Shown one piece after another: positions 1 to 7,240 of a stretch of DNA of 21,280 nucleotides. The DNA is taken from positions 1 through 21,280 of the IMG/VR virus record IMGVR_UViG_3300004770_000140; one strand, given 5' to 3'. Every line of letters starts with the position of its first letter. Position 1 is the stretch's first letter. A model generated the notes under the pieces. It saw only the letters and a list, made by a program, of their open reading frames with translations. It had not been told where the DNA came from and searched no databases. Both the position numbers and the translations under genes were made by a program. The stretch is from a virus.

Positions 1-39
1 GGTTGGTGCTAATGTTGTTGCGCCGTAAAAACTACTCAT
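1..39 (-). CDS. N-terminus of an unidentified phage protein (partial)
   Basis: Only the first 13 codons are inside the window; the gene runs off the left edge. The peptide begins MSSFYGATTLAPT. The start is supported by AAGGAG at 48-53 on the - strand, 8 nt before the ATG at 37-39. A GTG directly upstream (40-42) is in frame and could be an alternative start. It follows the PAPS-reductase-family gene after a 21-nt gap and is probably the next gene of the same leftward operon. Too little sequence is present to name a function. Confidence 0.55.
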   Translation of the reverse strand, partial: MSSFYGATTLAPT

Positions 40-60
40 CACTCGTTCTCCTTATTTAAT

Positions 61-831
61 TTAATCACCATCATAACAACCACAATCAATTTCAATGGAC
101 GCGTTATCATCCGCATCTTTAACATCAGTCCAATTAAAGTAGCGACCTAGTCCACATCGGCTTGGTTCTGCCCTACCTTCCCCAGCAATTGCTTTGCGTT
201 CTATCTCAAGCGCACGTGCATATAAATCAGGGTGTTCTTTTTTAAGCCATATAATTTCATGCTTCTTAGATGATGGGCAAAAGAAACACGCTGACTTTCC
301 TGGTTGTGATAAACCCATGCGCTTAATTGCAGCAACACATTCATCGCGCCCCCATCCCCATTCTATAAGTGGGTATCGCTGTGGGTTGATATGTTTAGCC
401 TTGTAACTTTCCGACCTCTCATACCTATGGATTTCACCCATATTAAACCCAATATACCGCACCATGTTTTCTAACCCTACCCCTGTTTGTTTAGATAGTG
501 CCACAAGATACTTATTAACTGGGTCTATCTTCCACTTCTGTGAGCATTGGCTGAACCCATAGGCTTTTGATGGTAGCGTACCCAATCGCAAGCATTCGTT
601 TTCTAGTGAGCCATCCAATACTTGCTGAGGCATACTACCTTTAACGACAGTGATTAACGGAAACCCTACCTTAGTACACCACGCATTTACTTCGGTGATG
701 TTGTTGTATGTATGGGGTTTTTCTCCACCTGTATCAGCAAAGATAATATGGTCAGGCTTTTCTCCACGCTCATACATACCAACTAATATAGCCGTTGAGT
801 TAGTACCACCGCCGTACGTGACGATAATCAT
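61..831 (-). CDS. PAPS reductase / adenine nucleotide alpha-hydrolase family protein
   Basis: A 256-aa protein of the PP-loop ATP-pyrophosphatase superfamily. What is seen: a P-loop-like GGGTNST at residues 7-13 after a first beta strand, an FADTGGE segment at 31-37 typical of PAPS-reductase-like proteins, a CSQKWK motif at 96-101, a CFFC pair at 182-185, and a C-terminal CGC at 250-252. The cysteines could bind zinc or an Fe-S cluster. Family members adenylate or reduce sulfur compounds (phosphoadenylylsulfate reductase), or act in tRNA or DNA modification. Stand-alone phage versions are common and their substrate is usually unknown. The ATG overlaps the preceding stop by 1 nt (TAATG type), so the gene is translationally coupled within the operon. 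The family call is firm; the specific reaction is not. Confidence 0.8.
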   Translation of the reverse strand: MIIVTYGGGTNSTAILVGMYERGEKPDHIIFADTGGEKPHTYNNITEVNAWCTKVGFPLITVVKGSMPQQVLDGSLENECLRLGTLPSKAYGFSQCSQKWKIDPVNKYLVALSKQTGVGLENMVRYIGFNMGEIHRYERSESYKAKHINPQRYPLIEWGWGRDECVAAIKRMGLSQPGKSACFFCPSSKKHEIIWLKKEHPDLYARALEIERKAIAGEGRAEPSRCGLGRYFNWTDVKDADDNASIEIDCGCYDGD

Positions 832-1154
832 TATTCAGTTTCCTTGTTCATAATGTCTAAATAGCGTGATGCTTTGTTTGTTAATCTAAACTGCTCACTG
901 TCTACCTCAGGTCTAAATCCTAATGATTCGAGATGCCCAATAGCCATACCCGCCACTCCTTTAATGTGAGGTACTCCATGAAATACGGCTGTCCCATGTT
1001 CGATAAGCATCTCCATCAACCACTCATCGTATGGTTGCTCACGCATTGGTTCTGTCCTACCTGTATTCATATTAGGTGCGCCTGCAAAACTTCCCATAGG
1101 GTCACTCCATCCTATTGCATATCTATTAAGCGTTGACATTGATACGTATGCCAT
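831..1154 (-). CDS. Small winged-helix-like protein, paralog A
   Basis: A 107-aa protein of unknown function. Its second half (from about residue 40) carries the pattern shared by five small proteins of this operon: YDEWLMEMLIEHGT, then a short segment with GH, then FRLTNKASRYL. The final part resembles the wing plus last helix of winged-helix DNA-binding proteins, where LT-x2-(A/G)-x2-YL is frequent. The N-terminal 40 residues are absent from the other copies. The start at 1154 has GGAG about 8 nt upstream and overlaps the preceding gene by 29 nt. A later start at 1139 would reduce the overlap. DNA binding is inferred from pattern only. Confidence 0.65.
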   Translation of the reverse strand: MAYVSMSTLNRYAIGWSDPMGSFAGAPNMNTGRTEPMREQPYDEWLMEMLIEHGTAVFHGVPHIKGVAGMAIGHLESLGFRPEVDSEQFRLTNKASRYLDIMNKETE

Positions 1155-1353
1155 CGTATCTCTCCAAGTATGTAGCCGCGCTAGGTGTTAGTACGTAGGC
1201 AAGTGTTTTAAACTCATCGTCATCCATGTAGGTTATATGCCCCATCTCTGTTGCCCTTTGTAAGAAGCTCCAAGGAAGTTCACTATTAGTAATCACACCA
1301 ACACCGCATCTGATTAGTATATCTAACAGCCATTCCTTATAAGATATGTTCAC
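1126..1353 (-). CDS. Small winged-helix-like protein, paralog B
   Basis: A 75-aa protein with the shared family pattern: YKEWLLDILIRCG at residues 5-17, a GHI segment near residue 38, then a C-terminal YVLTPSAATYLERYDG. It starts with GTG; AAGGA about 8 nt upstream supports this start. It overlaps the preceding paralog by 17 nt and the following one by 29 nt, which fits translational coupling. Together with its two neighbours it makes three family members in a row, suggesting tandem duplication followed by strong divergence. Function unknown; a winged-helix fold is inferred. Confidence 0.65.
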   Translation of the reverse strand: MNISYKEWLLDILIRCGVGVITNSELPWSFLQRATEMGHITYMDDDEFKTLAYVLTPSAATYLERYDGIRINVNA

Positions 1354-1555
1354 GTTGTTTCCTTTTCAAATACTTAACCGCCGCATCTGTGATTACCCAA
1401 CCTAGATGTTCTCCTACATCAGCGTGGTTGAATTTATATACGATATGCCCATACCTTCTACCATGCTCAAAATCACTGCCTATTATTATGGTCAATGGTT
1501 TGTACGTGCCGTACTTTATCAACAACGCAGTCAGCCATTCTTCATACGTATCCAT
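1337..1555 (-). CDS. Small winged-helix-like protein, paralog C
   Basis: A 72-aa protein whose N-terminus YEEWLTALLIKYGT is the cleanest example of the family's first helix. A GHIVYKF segment near residue 36 and a C-terminal WVITDAAVKYLKRK follow. The C-terminus is basic. Its ATG shares one base with the stop codon of the VWA gene, so translation is probably coupled to it. It may be a DNA-binding or adaptor protein. No function is recognised beyond membership of the local paralog family. Confidence 0.65.
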   Translation of the reverse strand: MDTYEEWLTALLIKYGTYKPLTIIIGSDFEHGRRYGHIVYKFNHADVGEHLGWVITDAAVKYLKRKQREHIL

Positions 1556-2736
1556 TACGACACATCCTTTACTTGGACTGTTTGTCCGACAGGAATGTTA
1601 GGCACAGGTCGACTATTAACAACAAGCCATAGCACAGGCAAATCACCCCAATCGCCGACAGAGTCACCATAAAATTCACCATCGGTAATGACAACTGCAC
1701 ATACGTAATCATCTCGCTTCTCCTCATACATCCATTCAGTAATACATGCTGGGGTTGTACCGCCACCGCCGATAGGCTTAACTGCATTAGCTAGGTTATC
1801 CATAGCACCGCGCTCAAAACTATCTACACCTACAACCTTGCTACCCCACCATGCAATGTCCACACCACTTGGCTGTGTTTCGTTTACTAGCTGTTGCATG
1901 TGACCCATAATGACGGACAACATACGGTCATCAATAGAACCTGACGTATCACCAGCAATCAGTACCCGACCAATGTTCTCGCTGTATGGTGTTGGGATAT
2001 ACAAGTCATACGCTACATAAGTCTTATGCGGTCTGCGCCATGTCTGCTTGTCGTTACCACTACACGCACTCTTAAAGAACTCAGCAAGTAATGTTTTCCA
2101 ATCAACCTCAGGCACTAGCATCTCAGTAACACTACGAGGCATACTCGCACCGATGTTGCCAACCAATGACGCTTGACGTAATGCGTTGTCTACCTGTACC
2201 TCAATCTCTTTAGCCTCTGCCTCTGTTACTTGGTCAGCCTCTTCCCAGTCATGCGTATCATGCCCGCTTTGTGGTACTTCTTTAGCATTCTTTTTAAGGT
2301 CATCGTACACAGCCTTGACGTTCCACACATCAGGGTCTTTATACTCAGGCATATAGATACCACCCTCAACGAACTCTAGACCAGCCTTACCATATAAGTA
2401 CTGCGTGTTAATCACAGCATCGCAAGCGATGTTGGCTAGGTCTTTACTTTCTTTCCACAAGGCTTGCCATACAAACAGATGTCTAAACATCTTATGGAAG
2501 TTCTCATGTAGCACAATGAACTTAATCTGTGATAATGATAGCCCCTCAATAAAGTCACGATTGTATAGTTCGTTCAAGCCGTCAGTCGCCGCGGTCTTAA
2601 CCTTATGGTCAGCCTCAACAATCCCACTGCTACCCATCATGACAATGCCAGCCAGCCATTTCCATTCATCGTCATTCATAATAGCAACTTTGGTTTTGCT
2701 AATCAACTGCTCTGCATTCAATCCATCATTTCTCAT
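1555..2736 (-). CDS. Metallopeptidase-like / VWA domain protein (DUF2201 type)
   Basis: A 393-aa two-domain protein. The N-terminal half has an HExxH zinc-peptidase motif (HENFH, residues 77-81), as in the DUF2201 putative metallopeptidase domain. The C-terminal part is a von Willebrand factor A-like domain with a complete-looking MIDAS metal site: DTSGS at 263-267, GGTTP near 325-329 and TDGEF at 351-355. VWA proteins of this kind commonly work with MoxR AAA+ ATPases as chaperone pairs acting on other proteins or metal centres. A MoxR ATPase is encoded upstream in the same operon, with a DUF3150-like gene between them. The start overlaps the preceding small gene by 11 nt. The domain call is confident; the phage role and target are unknown. 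Confidence 0.8.
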   Translation of the reverse strand: MRNDGLNAEQLISKTKVAIMNDDEWKWLAGIVMMGSSGIVEADHKVKTAATDGLNELYNRDFIEGLSLSQIKFIVLHENFHKMFRHLFVWQALWKESKDLANIACDAVINTQYLYGKAGLEFVEGGIYMPEYKDPDVWNVKAVYDDLKKNAKEVPQSGHDTHDWEEADQVTEAEAKEIEVQVDNALRQASLVGNIGASMPRSVTEMLVPEVDWKTLLAEFFKSACSGNDKQTWRRPHKTYVAYDLYIPTPYSENIGRVLIAGDTSGSIDDRMLSVIMGHMQQLVNETQPSGVDIAWWGSKVVGVDSFERGAMDNLANAVKPIGGGGTTPACITEWMYEEKRDDYVCAVVITDGEFYGDSVGDWGDLPVLWLVVNSRPVPNIPVGQTVQVKDVS

Positions 2737-2968
2737 TTATAAACTCCAATCCTTTTTGTGTCAGCCTAAAGTGTAGGTAAGGTGTGTCCCTAAAATTTTC
2801 TTTCGTCTTTCGCTCAACATATCCCTCACGTTCGGGGAAACCTAATCCAACCATGTCACCTATCTCTTGCCATGCTACCCAGCGGGTGCCAAACTTAAAC
2901 AACCATTCGGTCAACCCTTCTCGGCACATTGCTATCTTATCCATCCTACTAGCGTTAGCGTCCAGCAT
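2726..2968 (-). CDS. Small winged-helix-like protein, paralog D
   Basis: An 80-aa protein when started at the ATG at 2968, 11 nt after the stop of the upstream gene. The frame is open further, to 3067, but that would overlap the upstream gene by 89 nt. Starts at 2944 and 2929 are also possible. It carries the family pattern with GLTEWLFKFGTRW, then EREGYVERK, and finally FRLTQKGLEFINEK. LTxKG is characteristic of the last helix of many winged-helix proteins. It lies between the DUF3150-like gene and the VWA gene. Function unknown. Confidence 0.6.
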   Translation of the reverse strand: MLDANASRMDKIAMCREGLTEWLFKFGTRWVAWQEIGDMVGLGFPEREGYVERKTKENFRDTPYLHFRLTQKGLEFINEK

Positions 2969-2978
2969 ATCCCAAGCT

Positions 2979-3824
2979 CTAGAACCAGTCGGCAATGATG
3001 GTATCGACACTGTGTTTGACTTCATCACGCGCACCCTCTGCTCGTAGTTCATCGGCATCAACACCAAGTAGTGCTGACTCTAGTTTAGCCCTAGCCTTCT
3101 CTAGCTTAGGGTCATTGGTTACGTTCAATCTCTTTAGCATGTCGCACAATTCTACAGCATTGTCCACCATACTGTCACGGAATATCTTAGCCTTGCCTGT
3201 GGTATCATAGCCCAGCCTGTCGCTCATGTGTGTAAGCGTGTCATGCAGTCTATTCCATAGGTCTTGGTTCACCTGTTCAATACGTTCGTTGTACATAGCC
3301 TCGTATTCTTTTTGCATGTCAGCTACAACTTCATTCGGTGCATCAATACGGAAGTCACCAGTACTTGGTAGTGGCAGAAACCCCACCTTAAATCTAAACT
3401 TACTAGCAATCTCCTCAACATCGGGGAACTCATTGCGGTCAAACAACGCACCCAATTGGAATGCTTGCGCACTAATCAATGTCGGGTAGTCACGTAAGAA
3501 CTCTGACACTAGCTGATTAAACGTAGCCTCGCGGTCGTTAATCCATTGCTTCAACTCAAAGAACTGCATCATAGGTACTAAGCGTTGCCCACTATCAGAC
3601 CAAGGCAAGGTCAAGCGATAGAAGTCGTTACGTGTTAGTGCTACGAAGTCAGTCACACGCTTGAGGTTATTCATCCCAGCCAGTAGGTTCTTGTTAACGC
3701 GCGCCGCGTCATCGCTGTTCGCGCCCTTACTTACCTTAACTTCTTTTGACGCATTCTTGTCTAGCTTACGCGCCGTCCATGTTGATACGTTTAACTCTAC
3801 GATTGCTGCATTTAATGAACTCAT
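2979..3824 (-). CDS. DUF3150-like phage protein
   Basis: A 281-aa, mostly helical protein without signal peptide or membrane segment. It has a lysine-rich N-terminal stretch (residues 20-35), a central region rich in Asp and Phe, and a long C-terminal helical part. I read it as similar to the DUF3150 family, which in phage genomes typically sits with a MoxR ATPase and a VWA/DUF2201 protein, as here. The biochemical role of that family is not established; it may be the substrate or adaptor of the MoxR-VWA pair. The ATG overlaps the preceding stop by 4 nt (ATGA), with an AGGAG ribosome binding site inside the upstream gene. The family name rests on context and general appearance, so it is moderate. 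Confidence 0.6.
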   Translation of the reverse strand: MSSLNAAIVELNVSTWTARKLDKNASKEVKVSKGANSDDAARVNKNLLAGMNNLKRVTDFVALTRNDFYRLTLPWSDSGQRLVPMMQFFELKQWINDREATFNQLVSEFLRDYPTLISAQAFQLGALFDRNEFPDVEEIASKFRFKVGFLPLPSTGDFRIDAPNEVVADMQKEYEAMYNERIEQVNQDLWNRLHDTLTHMSDRLGYDTTGKAKIFRDSMVDNAVELCDMLKRLNVTNDPKLEKARAKLESALLGVDADELRAEGARDEVKHSVDTIIADWF

Positions 3825-4030
3825 TTCTGATTCTCCTGTAAGTATTTCACACCTTCTTTAGTTAGCTTCATGATGACTGGAACCCCATTAGATACCTCAA
3901 TGATGAACCCTTTACGCATTGCCTTGTAAAATACAGCCATGTCAAACAATCCCATGTCTGACATAGCCGTTGGGTTAGTACCATACTTCATCAGCCACTC
4001 AATTAAGAACGGAAGCATTAGCTTTTTCAT
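3821..4030 (-). CDS. Small winged-helix-like protein, paralog E
   Basis: A 69-aa protein with LIEWLMKYGT at residues 9-18 and a C-terminal KLTKEGVKYLQENQK, the same two-ended pattern as four other small genes of the operon. It is linked to the MoxR ATPase gene upstream and the DUF3150-like gene downstream by 4-nt ATGA overlaps on both sides. This indicates coupled synthesis and perhaps a shared complex. The LTKEG segment suggests a winged helix. Function unknown. Confidence 0.65.
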   Translation of the reverse strand: MKKLMLPFLIEWLMKYGTNPTAMSDMGLFDMAVFYKAMRKGFIIEVSNGVPVIMKLTKEGVKYLQENQK

Positions 4031-5124
4031 AGTATCCAGCTATTACCAATAGCAAACGATTTAATCTGTTGGTTCTTGAGGGCAATGGCTTTCACCTTGT
4101 CCGTTGATACAATCGTTTTAATCCATGTACTCATTACTTCTTTTGGCAAGCGTTGGAAGTAAGTAGCAAACGCATCTACGTTACCAGCATCAATGTATTG
4201 TAATGACTTGAACACCAACATTAGCTGGGCTGGTGCGCTTCTTGGTACTCTTGCCTTGTCGGGCTGTTGCACAATGTCATCAAGTGTAGGCAAGTCACTA
4301 CCCAACGCGAACATCGCGCTCATATCCAACGCAGCTTTAGCACCTACAGTACCAATCAATGCCTTAGTCATGAGAGCCTCGCCTGTTATGTCCATGCTAT
4401 AAATTTGATGGCTAGCTAACTCTAATGTACGTGGGCATACGTACTGCTGGTTGTTATGTTGTGGGTGGAATATGTAATGGAATATCCCTTGCCCATCCTT
4501 GTGCGCTCTCGCATCGAACTCAGTATCCTTATATGAATGGAAGATAGCTGGGTTCTGTTTAGCCCACGTAGTAACAAGCGGATGGATATTGTTATCAATA
4601 GCCCAAGGTTGCCACTCATCGCCTGTCGGCTTACGCATTGGTATACGAACGACACGGCTGTTACTGTGCGCATTGGTTCTGTCACCCACACCATCAGTCG
4701 CGAAGTTCGTTGTACCAAACACAATACTACCCTCAGGTAACTTGTAGTCCCCGACCTGTTGCTCAAGCAGTAGGCGGTTCATCATCAGCTTTACAAAGTC
4801 TGTACCCTTGAATACTTCATCAAGCAAAATGACTTTAGGTTTCTTTGGGTCAGTGCCTAACCAAATCTCATTGATAAACGCACGTGTGACTTTGGCTTCA
4901 TGGTCAGGCATTGAAAGCGCAATGTCGGGAATATCTTTGAGTGGCACGTCAACGTACACAAAGTCGTAATCACTCGTTCCCATCATTTCCTTGAGGGACT
5001 TCAAGATGCTGGACTTACCAACCCCTGGCTCACCCTCAAAGATGTATGATACTTTGTTACCATTTGTGCGCACCAATAAAGCAGCTTCATGGTGGTTGAC
5101 CGCAAAGTTATATGCATTATTCAT
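4027..5124 (-). CDS. MoxR-family AAA+ ATPase
   Basis: A 365-aa AAA+ ATPase. Walker A is GEPGVGKS at residues 31-38, Walker B VILLDE at 98-103, and a sensor-1 type FGTTN at 136-140. The C-terminal third would be the helical lid domain. MoxR-type ATPases act with VWA-domain proteins as chaperones for assembly or metal insertion of target complexes; the first member was found through methanol dehydrogenase formation in Paracoccus. A VWA protein is encoded downstream in this operon. The start has GGAG about 8 nt upstream. The ATPase call is safe, but phage MoxR genes occur with many hosts, so no target can be deduced from the name. Confidence 0.85.
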   Translation of the reverse strand: MNNAYNFAVNHHEAALLVRTNGNKVSYIFEGEPGVGKSSILKSLKEMMGTSDYDFVYVDVPLKDIPDIALSMPDHEAKVTRAFINEIWLGTDPKKPKVILLDEVFKGTDFVKLMMNRLLLEQQVGDYKLPEGSIVFGTTNFATDGVGDRTNAHSNSRVVRIPMRKPTGDEWQPWAIDNNIHPLVTTWAKQNPAIFHSYKDTEFDARAHKDGQGIFHYIFHPQHNNQQYVCPRTLELASHQIYSMDITGEALMTKALIGTVGAKAALDMSAMFALGSDLPTLDDIVQQPDKARVPRSAPAQLMLVFKSLQYIDAGNVDAFATYFQRLPKEVMSTWIKTIVSTDKVKAIALKNQQIKSFAIGNSWIL

Positions 5125-5148
5125 ATCGTTCTCCGTTGTGTTTTATTG

Positions 5149-5397
5149 TTAGTCAAACTTATGTGAAGCTAATAGCTTGATTGCATCTAGTACCTGCATA
5201 GCATTGCTCGCTGTCGCTGAGTAACGTGAGCCATCCACATCAAACAGTACTGCGTCATCCCATACCTTGATGTCCAAGCCATCTACTACACTTACTGCAC
5301 GAGCCAATACTTCAATAGCTTCTTTGACTGATACTGTTGGTTTCGCTACTACAGGTTGTGCTACTTTCTTAACACGTTTATAAATACCTTTTGGCAT
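5149..5397 (-). CDS. Small basic hypothetical protein
   Basis: An 82-aa protein starting MPKGIYKRVKK, with a strongly basic N-terminus followed by an acidic-hydrophobic domain (EAIEVLARAVSVVDGLDIKVW). The ATG at 5397 is preferred over one five codons upstream because AGGAG lies 8 nt before it. It is the first gene after a promoter-like sequence at 5474-5501 and a copy of the recurring dyad at 5421-5444, and it precedes the MoxR gene by 24 nt. It may therefore be the first gene of the MoxR operon. The basic N-terminus would suit nucleic-acid binding, but no family is recognised. Confidence 0.6.
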   Translation of the reverse strand: MPKGIYKRVKKVAQPVVAKPTVSVKEAIEVLARAVSVVDGLDIKVWDDAVLFDVDGSRYSATASNAMQVLDAIKLLASHKFD

Positions 5398-5420
5398 GAT
5401 ACTTCTCCTCATCTAAATTA

Positions 5421-5444
5421 CACTCGGACAAATGTCCGAGTGGG
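5421..5444. repeat. Recurring dyad, copy 1
   Basis: Core CGGACA-AA-TGTCCG at 5424-5437. In this copy the arms extend without mismatch to 10 bp on each side (CACT before and AGTG after the core), making it the most symmetrical of five copies. It lies 24 nt before the start codon at 5397 and just downstream of a promoter-like sequence on the - strand, a position suited to an operator or to a hairpin in the leader. Confidence 0.8.
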
Positions 5445-5473
5445 TACAACACTTATCTCTTACTAGGTCTACC

Positions 5474-5501
5474 ATTATACCCCAACCAATTCTTACCACA
5501 A
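5474..5501 (-). promoter_or_regulatory. Sigma70-like promoter
   Basis: On the - strand TTGTGG (5496-5501), a 16-nt spacer, then TATAAT (5474-5479). The -10 box matches the bacterial consensus exactly. Transcription would start near 5467, run through the dyad at 5421-5444, and enter the small basic gene and then the MoxR operon. Not experimentally supported. Confidence 0.5.
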
Positions 5502-5675
5502 GAGGCGGTCAAGTTCATCTTGGTACTTGGGTATTACTGTCACTTCCCTACCATCAAAGCAAGCCTCAAGATAGTCACGCACAAAGTTAGTAAGCTGTGA
5601 GCGTGGTACTACCACATCATCGTACTCATGGTTGCTTCTCTTATTCCAATTAGGGCTGTGTCGTATTGTCGCCAT
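5493..5675 (-). CDS. Small hypothetical protein
   Basis: A 60-aa protein beginning MATIRHSPNW. The start at 5675 is chosen because GGAG lies 6 nt upstream; an ATG four codons earlier (5687) is in frame but lacks that spacing. It overlaps the end of the upstream membrane-protein gene by 26 nt. The sequence is soluble and ends in an acidic, tryptophan-tipped tail. No family is recognised. Confidence 0.55.
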   Translation of the reverse strand: MATIRHSPNWNKRSNHEYDDVVVPRSQLTNFVRDYLEACFDGREVTVIPKYQDELDRLLW

Positions 5676-5916
5676 CGTTATCTCCATCGTTATCAGTTAT
5701 TGCTTTAATCACCATCGCCATCTTGACGGCGGTCTCCATTGCATTTAGTGCGCGGTCTTGCTCACGGAATAACAACACCATGAACATGGTAGCCACACCG
5801 CACCACATAAAGGCTGGGTAGTTCTCGGACATCACCTCTGCTATGAGTAGCAGTACAGCCAGCACAGTCGCACCAATCCTATCCCAACGGATACGTACCT
5901 TACGTTCTTTAGTCAT
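5650..5916 (-). CDS. Small membrane protein with two predicted membrane segments
   Basis: An 88-aa protein starting MTKERKVRIRW. The start at 5916 overlaps the upstream stop (ATGACTAA), with a G-rich GGGGG upstream as ribosome binding site. Hydrophobic stretches near residues 16-30 (IGATVLAVLLLIAEV) and 34-50 would span the membrane twice, after a basic N-terminus. A charged tail follows that ends with repeated acidic NDGDNDGDN. This topology is shared with holins and other phage inner-membrane proteins, but no lysin gene adjoins it, so a lysis role is only a possibility. Confidence 0.6.
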   Translation of the reverse strand: MTKERKVRIRWDRIGATVLAVLLLIAEVMSENYPAFMWCGVATMFMVLLFREQDRALNAMETAVKMAMVIKAITDNDGDNDGDNTTQP

Positions 5917-6052
5917 TGATAGCCCCCGATACAAACAAACCCAATGCACTGAACATCACCATGTAGTACAAACCTATAGACAAATCCTTTGTCGCATAGA
6001 CAAGCACCGCCCAACTAACTAAATACAAACCCCACTTAATAATCTTACTCAT
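5909..6052 (-). CDS. 47-aa membrane peptide
   Basis: A short gene coding for 47 residues, beginning MSKIIKWGLYLVSW and ending SGAIND. Almost the whole length is hydrophobic, enough for two short membrane segments (about residues 5-20 and 27-43). Its ATG overlaps the stop of the preceding 35-aa gene (ATGAGTAA), and its own stop overlaps the next start (ATGACTAA). This chain of overlaps is the main evidence that it is a real gene. Function unknown; a holin-like or regulatory membrane peptide is possible. Confidence 0.55.
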   Translation of the reverse strand: MSKIIKWGLYLVSWAVLVYATKDLSIGLYYMVMFSALGLFVSGAIND

Positions 6053-6152
6053 TCTTTAACTCCCATAAATAACACGCTGCCCAAAATACAGCCCAACCAT
6101 ACGAGCCTTCGCTTACACAGTACGCACATGCCAACGCATAGACTAAACTCAT
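6045..6152 (-). CDS. 35-aa hydrophobic peptide
   Basis: A very short gene whose ATG shares one base with the stop codon of the peptidase gene (TGATG) and whose stop overlaps the next start. The peptide (MSLVYALACAYCVSEG..., ending YLWELKNE) has a hydrophobic body with three cysteines and several aromatic residues, and could be a single membrane segment. The evidence is the precise overlap on both sides and absence of any other explanation for the gap. No homologous family is recognised. Confidence 0.45.
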   Translation of the reverse strand: MSLVYALACAYCVSEGSYGWAVFWAACYLWELKNE

Positions 6153-7216
6153 CACATCATCCCCACTTTCAAGTTGTTATAAGCTGACTCGTCATAGTAA
6201 TCGTTGAGTGCATAGCTAGCTTCCTCTACTTGGTCGGCTAGGTCTTGCAACAAGATAGCTACATCCTCAGGGTCAGCCTCTGCTACCCACTGCGCAAGGC
6301 TACGCGTGGATGTCGTTAAGATACGCTCAACACTAGGTATCTCGTACGGACTCATGGCATGAGGTGTCTTGGTATGATGACTGCCTGACCACGCACCCCA
6401 GTTATATGTACTATGTTTTGGTGCAAGATACTCACGCTTGGTATGGTCACGCTTGGTATGGTCACGCTCTACTACAAGAGAGATGGTGTCCCAATCCAGT
6501 GCGCATATAGCATCGCGCAACGCAAGCACATGGCTAGTATCTAATGTCTCAAAGTGACTATGCTCGCTGTCGTACCCAATGCTGACGTTGACACACTCTG
6601 GAATGATGTCCATGTATTCTGCTGTGTCTGTGTACACACCTGTCGGGTCTAACTCGTAGCGCATATTGAACAGACTAGCTAACTGCTCGCCTAACGCATC
6701 GCTACACGCACGTTCGCCACGCTGATGGGTAATGATGCTAGTCGTACCGCGCCTGTCAAATGCAATCGCATGAGTGAACTGCTTGAGCCAATCCCTATGA
6801 TGCACAGCCATGTCACCGCTACCCCAGCAACCGACTTCCTCGCCACGATGAAAGATGTACGTACCAGCAATGTCTTGCATAATCATATTGAACATGAGAT
6901 ACATACCAGCACCATCGTCAGCACCTAGACAATCAGCTTGGTCAGTAACAAAAGCCATGCCGTCATCGGACACCCAAACTTCTTGCGTCAAAGGCGCACT
7001 CGTTCCCTTTTTGTCCCTGTGCATGGTGTCAATGTGAGCCGACCATAGTACTTTGCTTGTGCCATGTGAGTTGTCTACTACATACGCAATGACCTCGCCC
7101 TCGGGATTGACAAAAGGTGTCGGGTTAAGTGGCTTGATAAAGCGGTCAATGAATGATGCCTCACCTACGCTGTCATGTTCGCGACGTGTTTCTAGAATAC
7201 TAATTAGTTGTTCCAT
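6152..7216 (-). CDS. M28/M20-like zinc aminopeptidase family protein
   Basis: A 354-aa protein with the metal-binding pattern of dinuclear zinc exopeptidases: HID at 61-63, GADDG at 98-102, GEE at 125-127, D154 in AFDRRG, and a late histidine in EHSHFE (219 or 221). The order H-D-E-E-D-H is that of the M20/M28/M42 clan. These enzymes remove N-terminal residues from peptides or hydrolyse small amide substrates in the cytoplasm. Phage copies may help recycle host peptides or trim a virion protein, but the substrate is unknown. A 15-bp tandem duplication encodes a repeated RDHTK just after the catalytic domain. The start at 7216 follows an AGGAG about 9 nt upstream. The C-terminal 100 residues are unlike the peptidase core. 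Confidence 0.75.
   Translation of the reverse strand: MEQLISILETRREHDSVGEASFIDRFIKPLNPTPFVNPEGEVIAYVVDNSHGTSKVLWSAHIDTMHRDKKGTSAPLTQEVWVSDDGMAFVTDQADCLGADDGAGMYLMFNMIMQDIAGTYIFHRGEEVGCWGSGDMAVHHRDWLKQFTHAIAFDRRGTTSIITHQRGERACSDALGEQLASLFNMRYELDPTGVYTDTAEYMDIIPECVNVSIGYDSEHSHFETLDTSHVLALRDAICALDWDTISLVVERDHTKRDHTKREYLAPKHSTYNWGAWSGSHHTKTPHAMSPYEIPSVERILTTSTRSLAQWVAEADPEDVAILLQDLADQVEEASYALNDYYDESAYNNLKVGMM
6433..6468. repeat. 15-bp in-frame tandem duplication
   Basis: Two perfect copies of CACGCTTGGTATGGT (6433-6447 and 6448-6462) plus six bases of a third, inside the peptidase-like gene. It keeps the reading frame and doubles an RDHTK peptide segment, so it looks like a recent slippage event or a tolerated linker expansion. 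Confidence 0.85.
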
Positions 7217-7240
7217 TTTAATTCTCCTGTTAGTTACGTT

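Noticed and set aside
2969-3067. N-terminal extension of small paralog D
   Set aside because: It would overlap the DUF3150-like gene by 89 nt and has no counterpart in the other paralogs.
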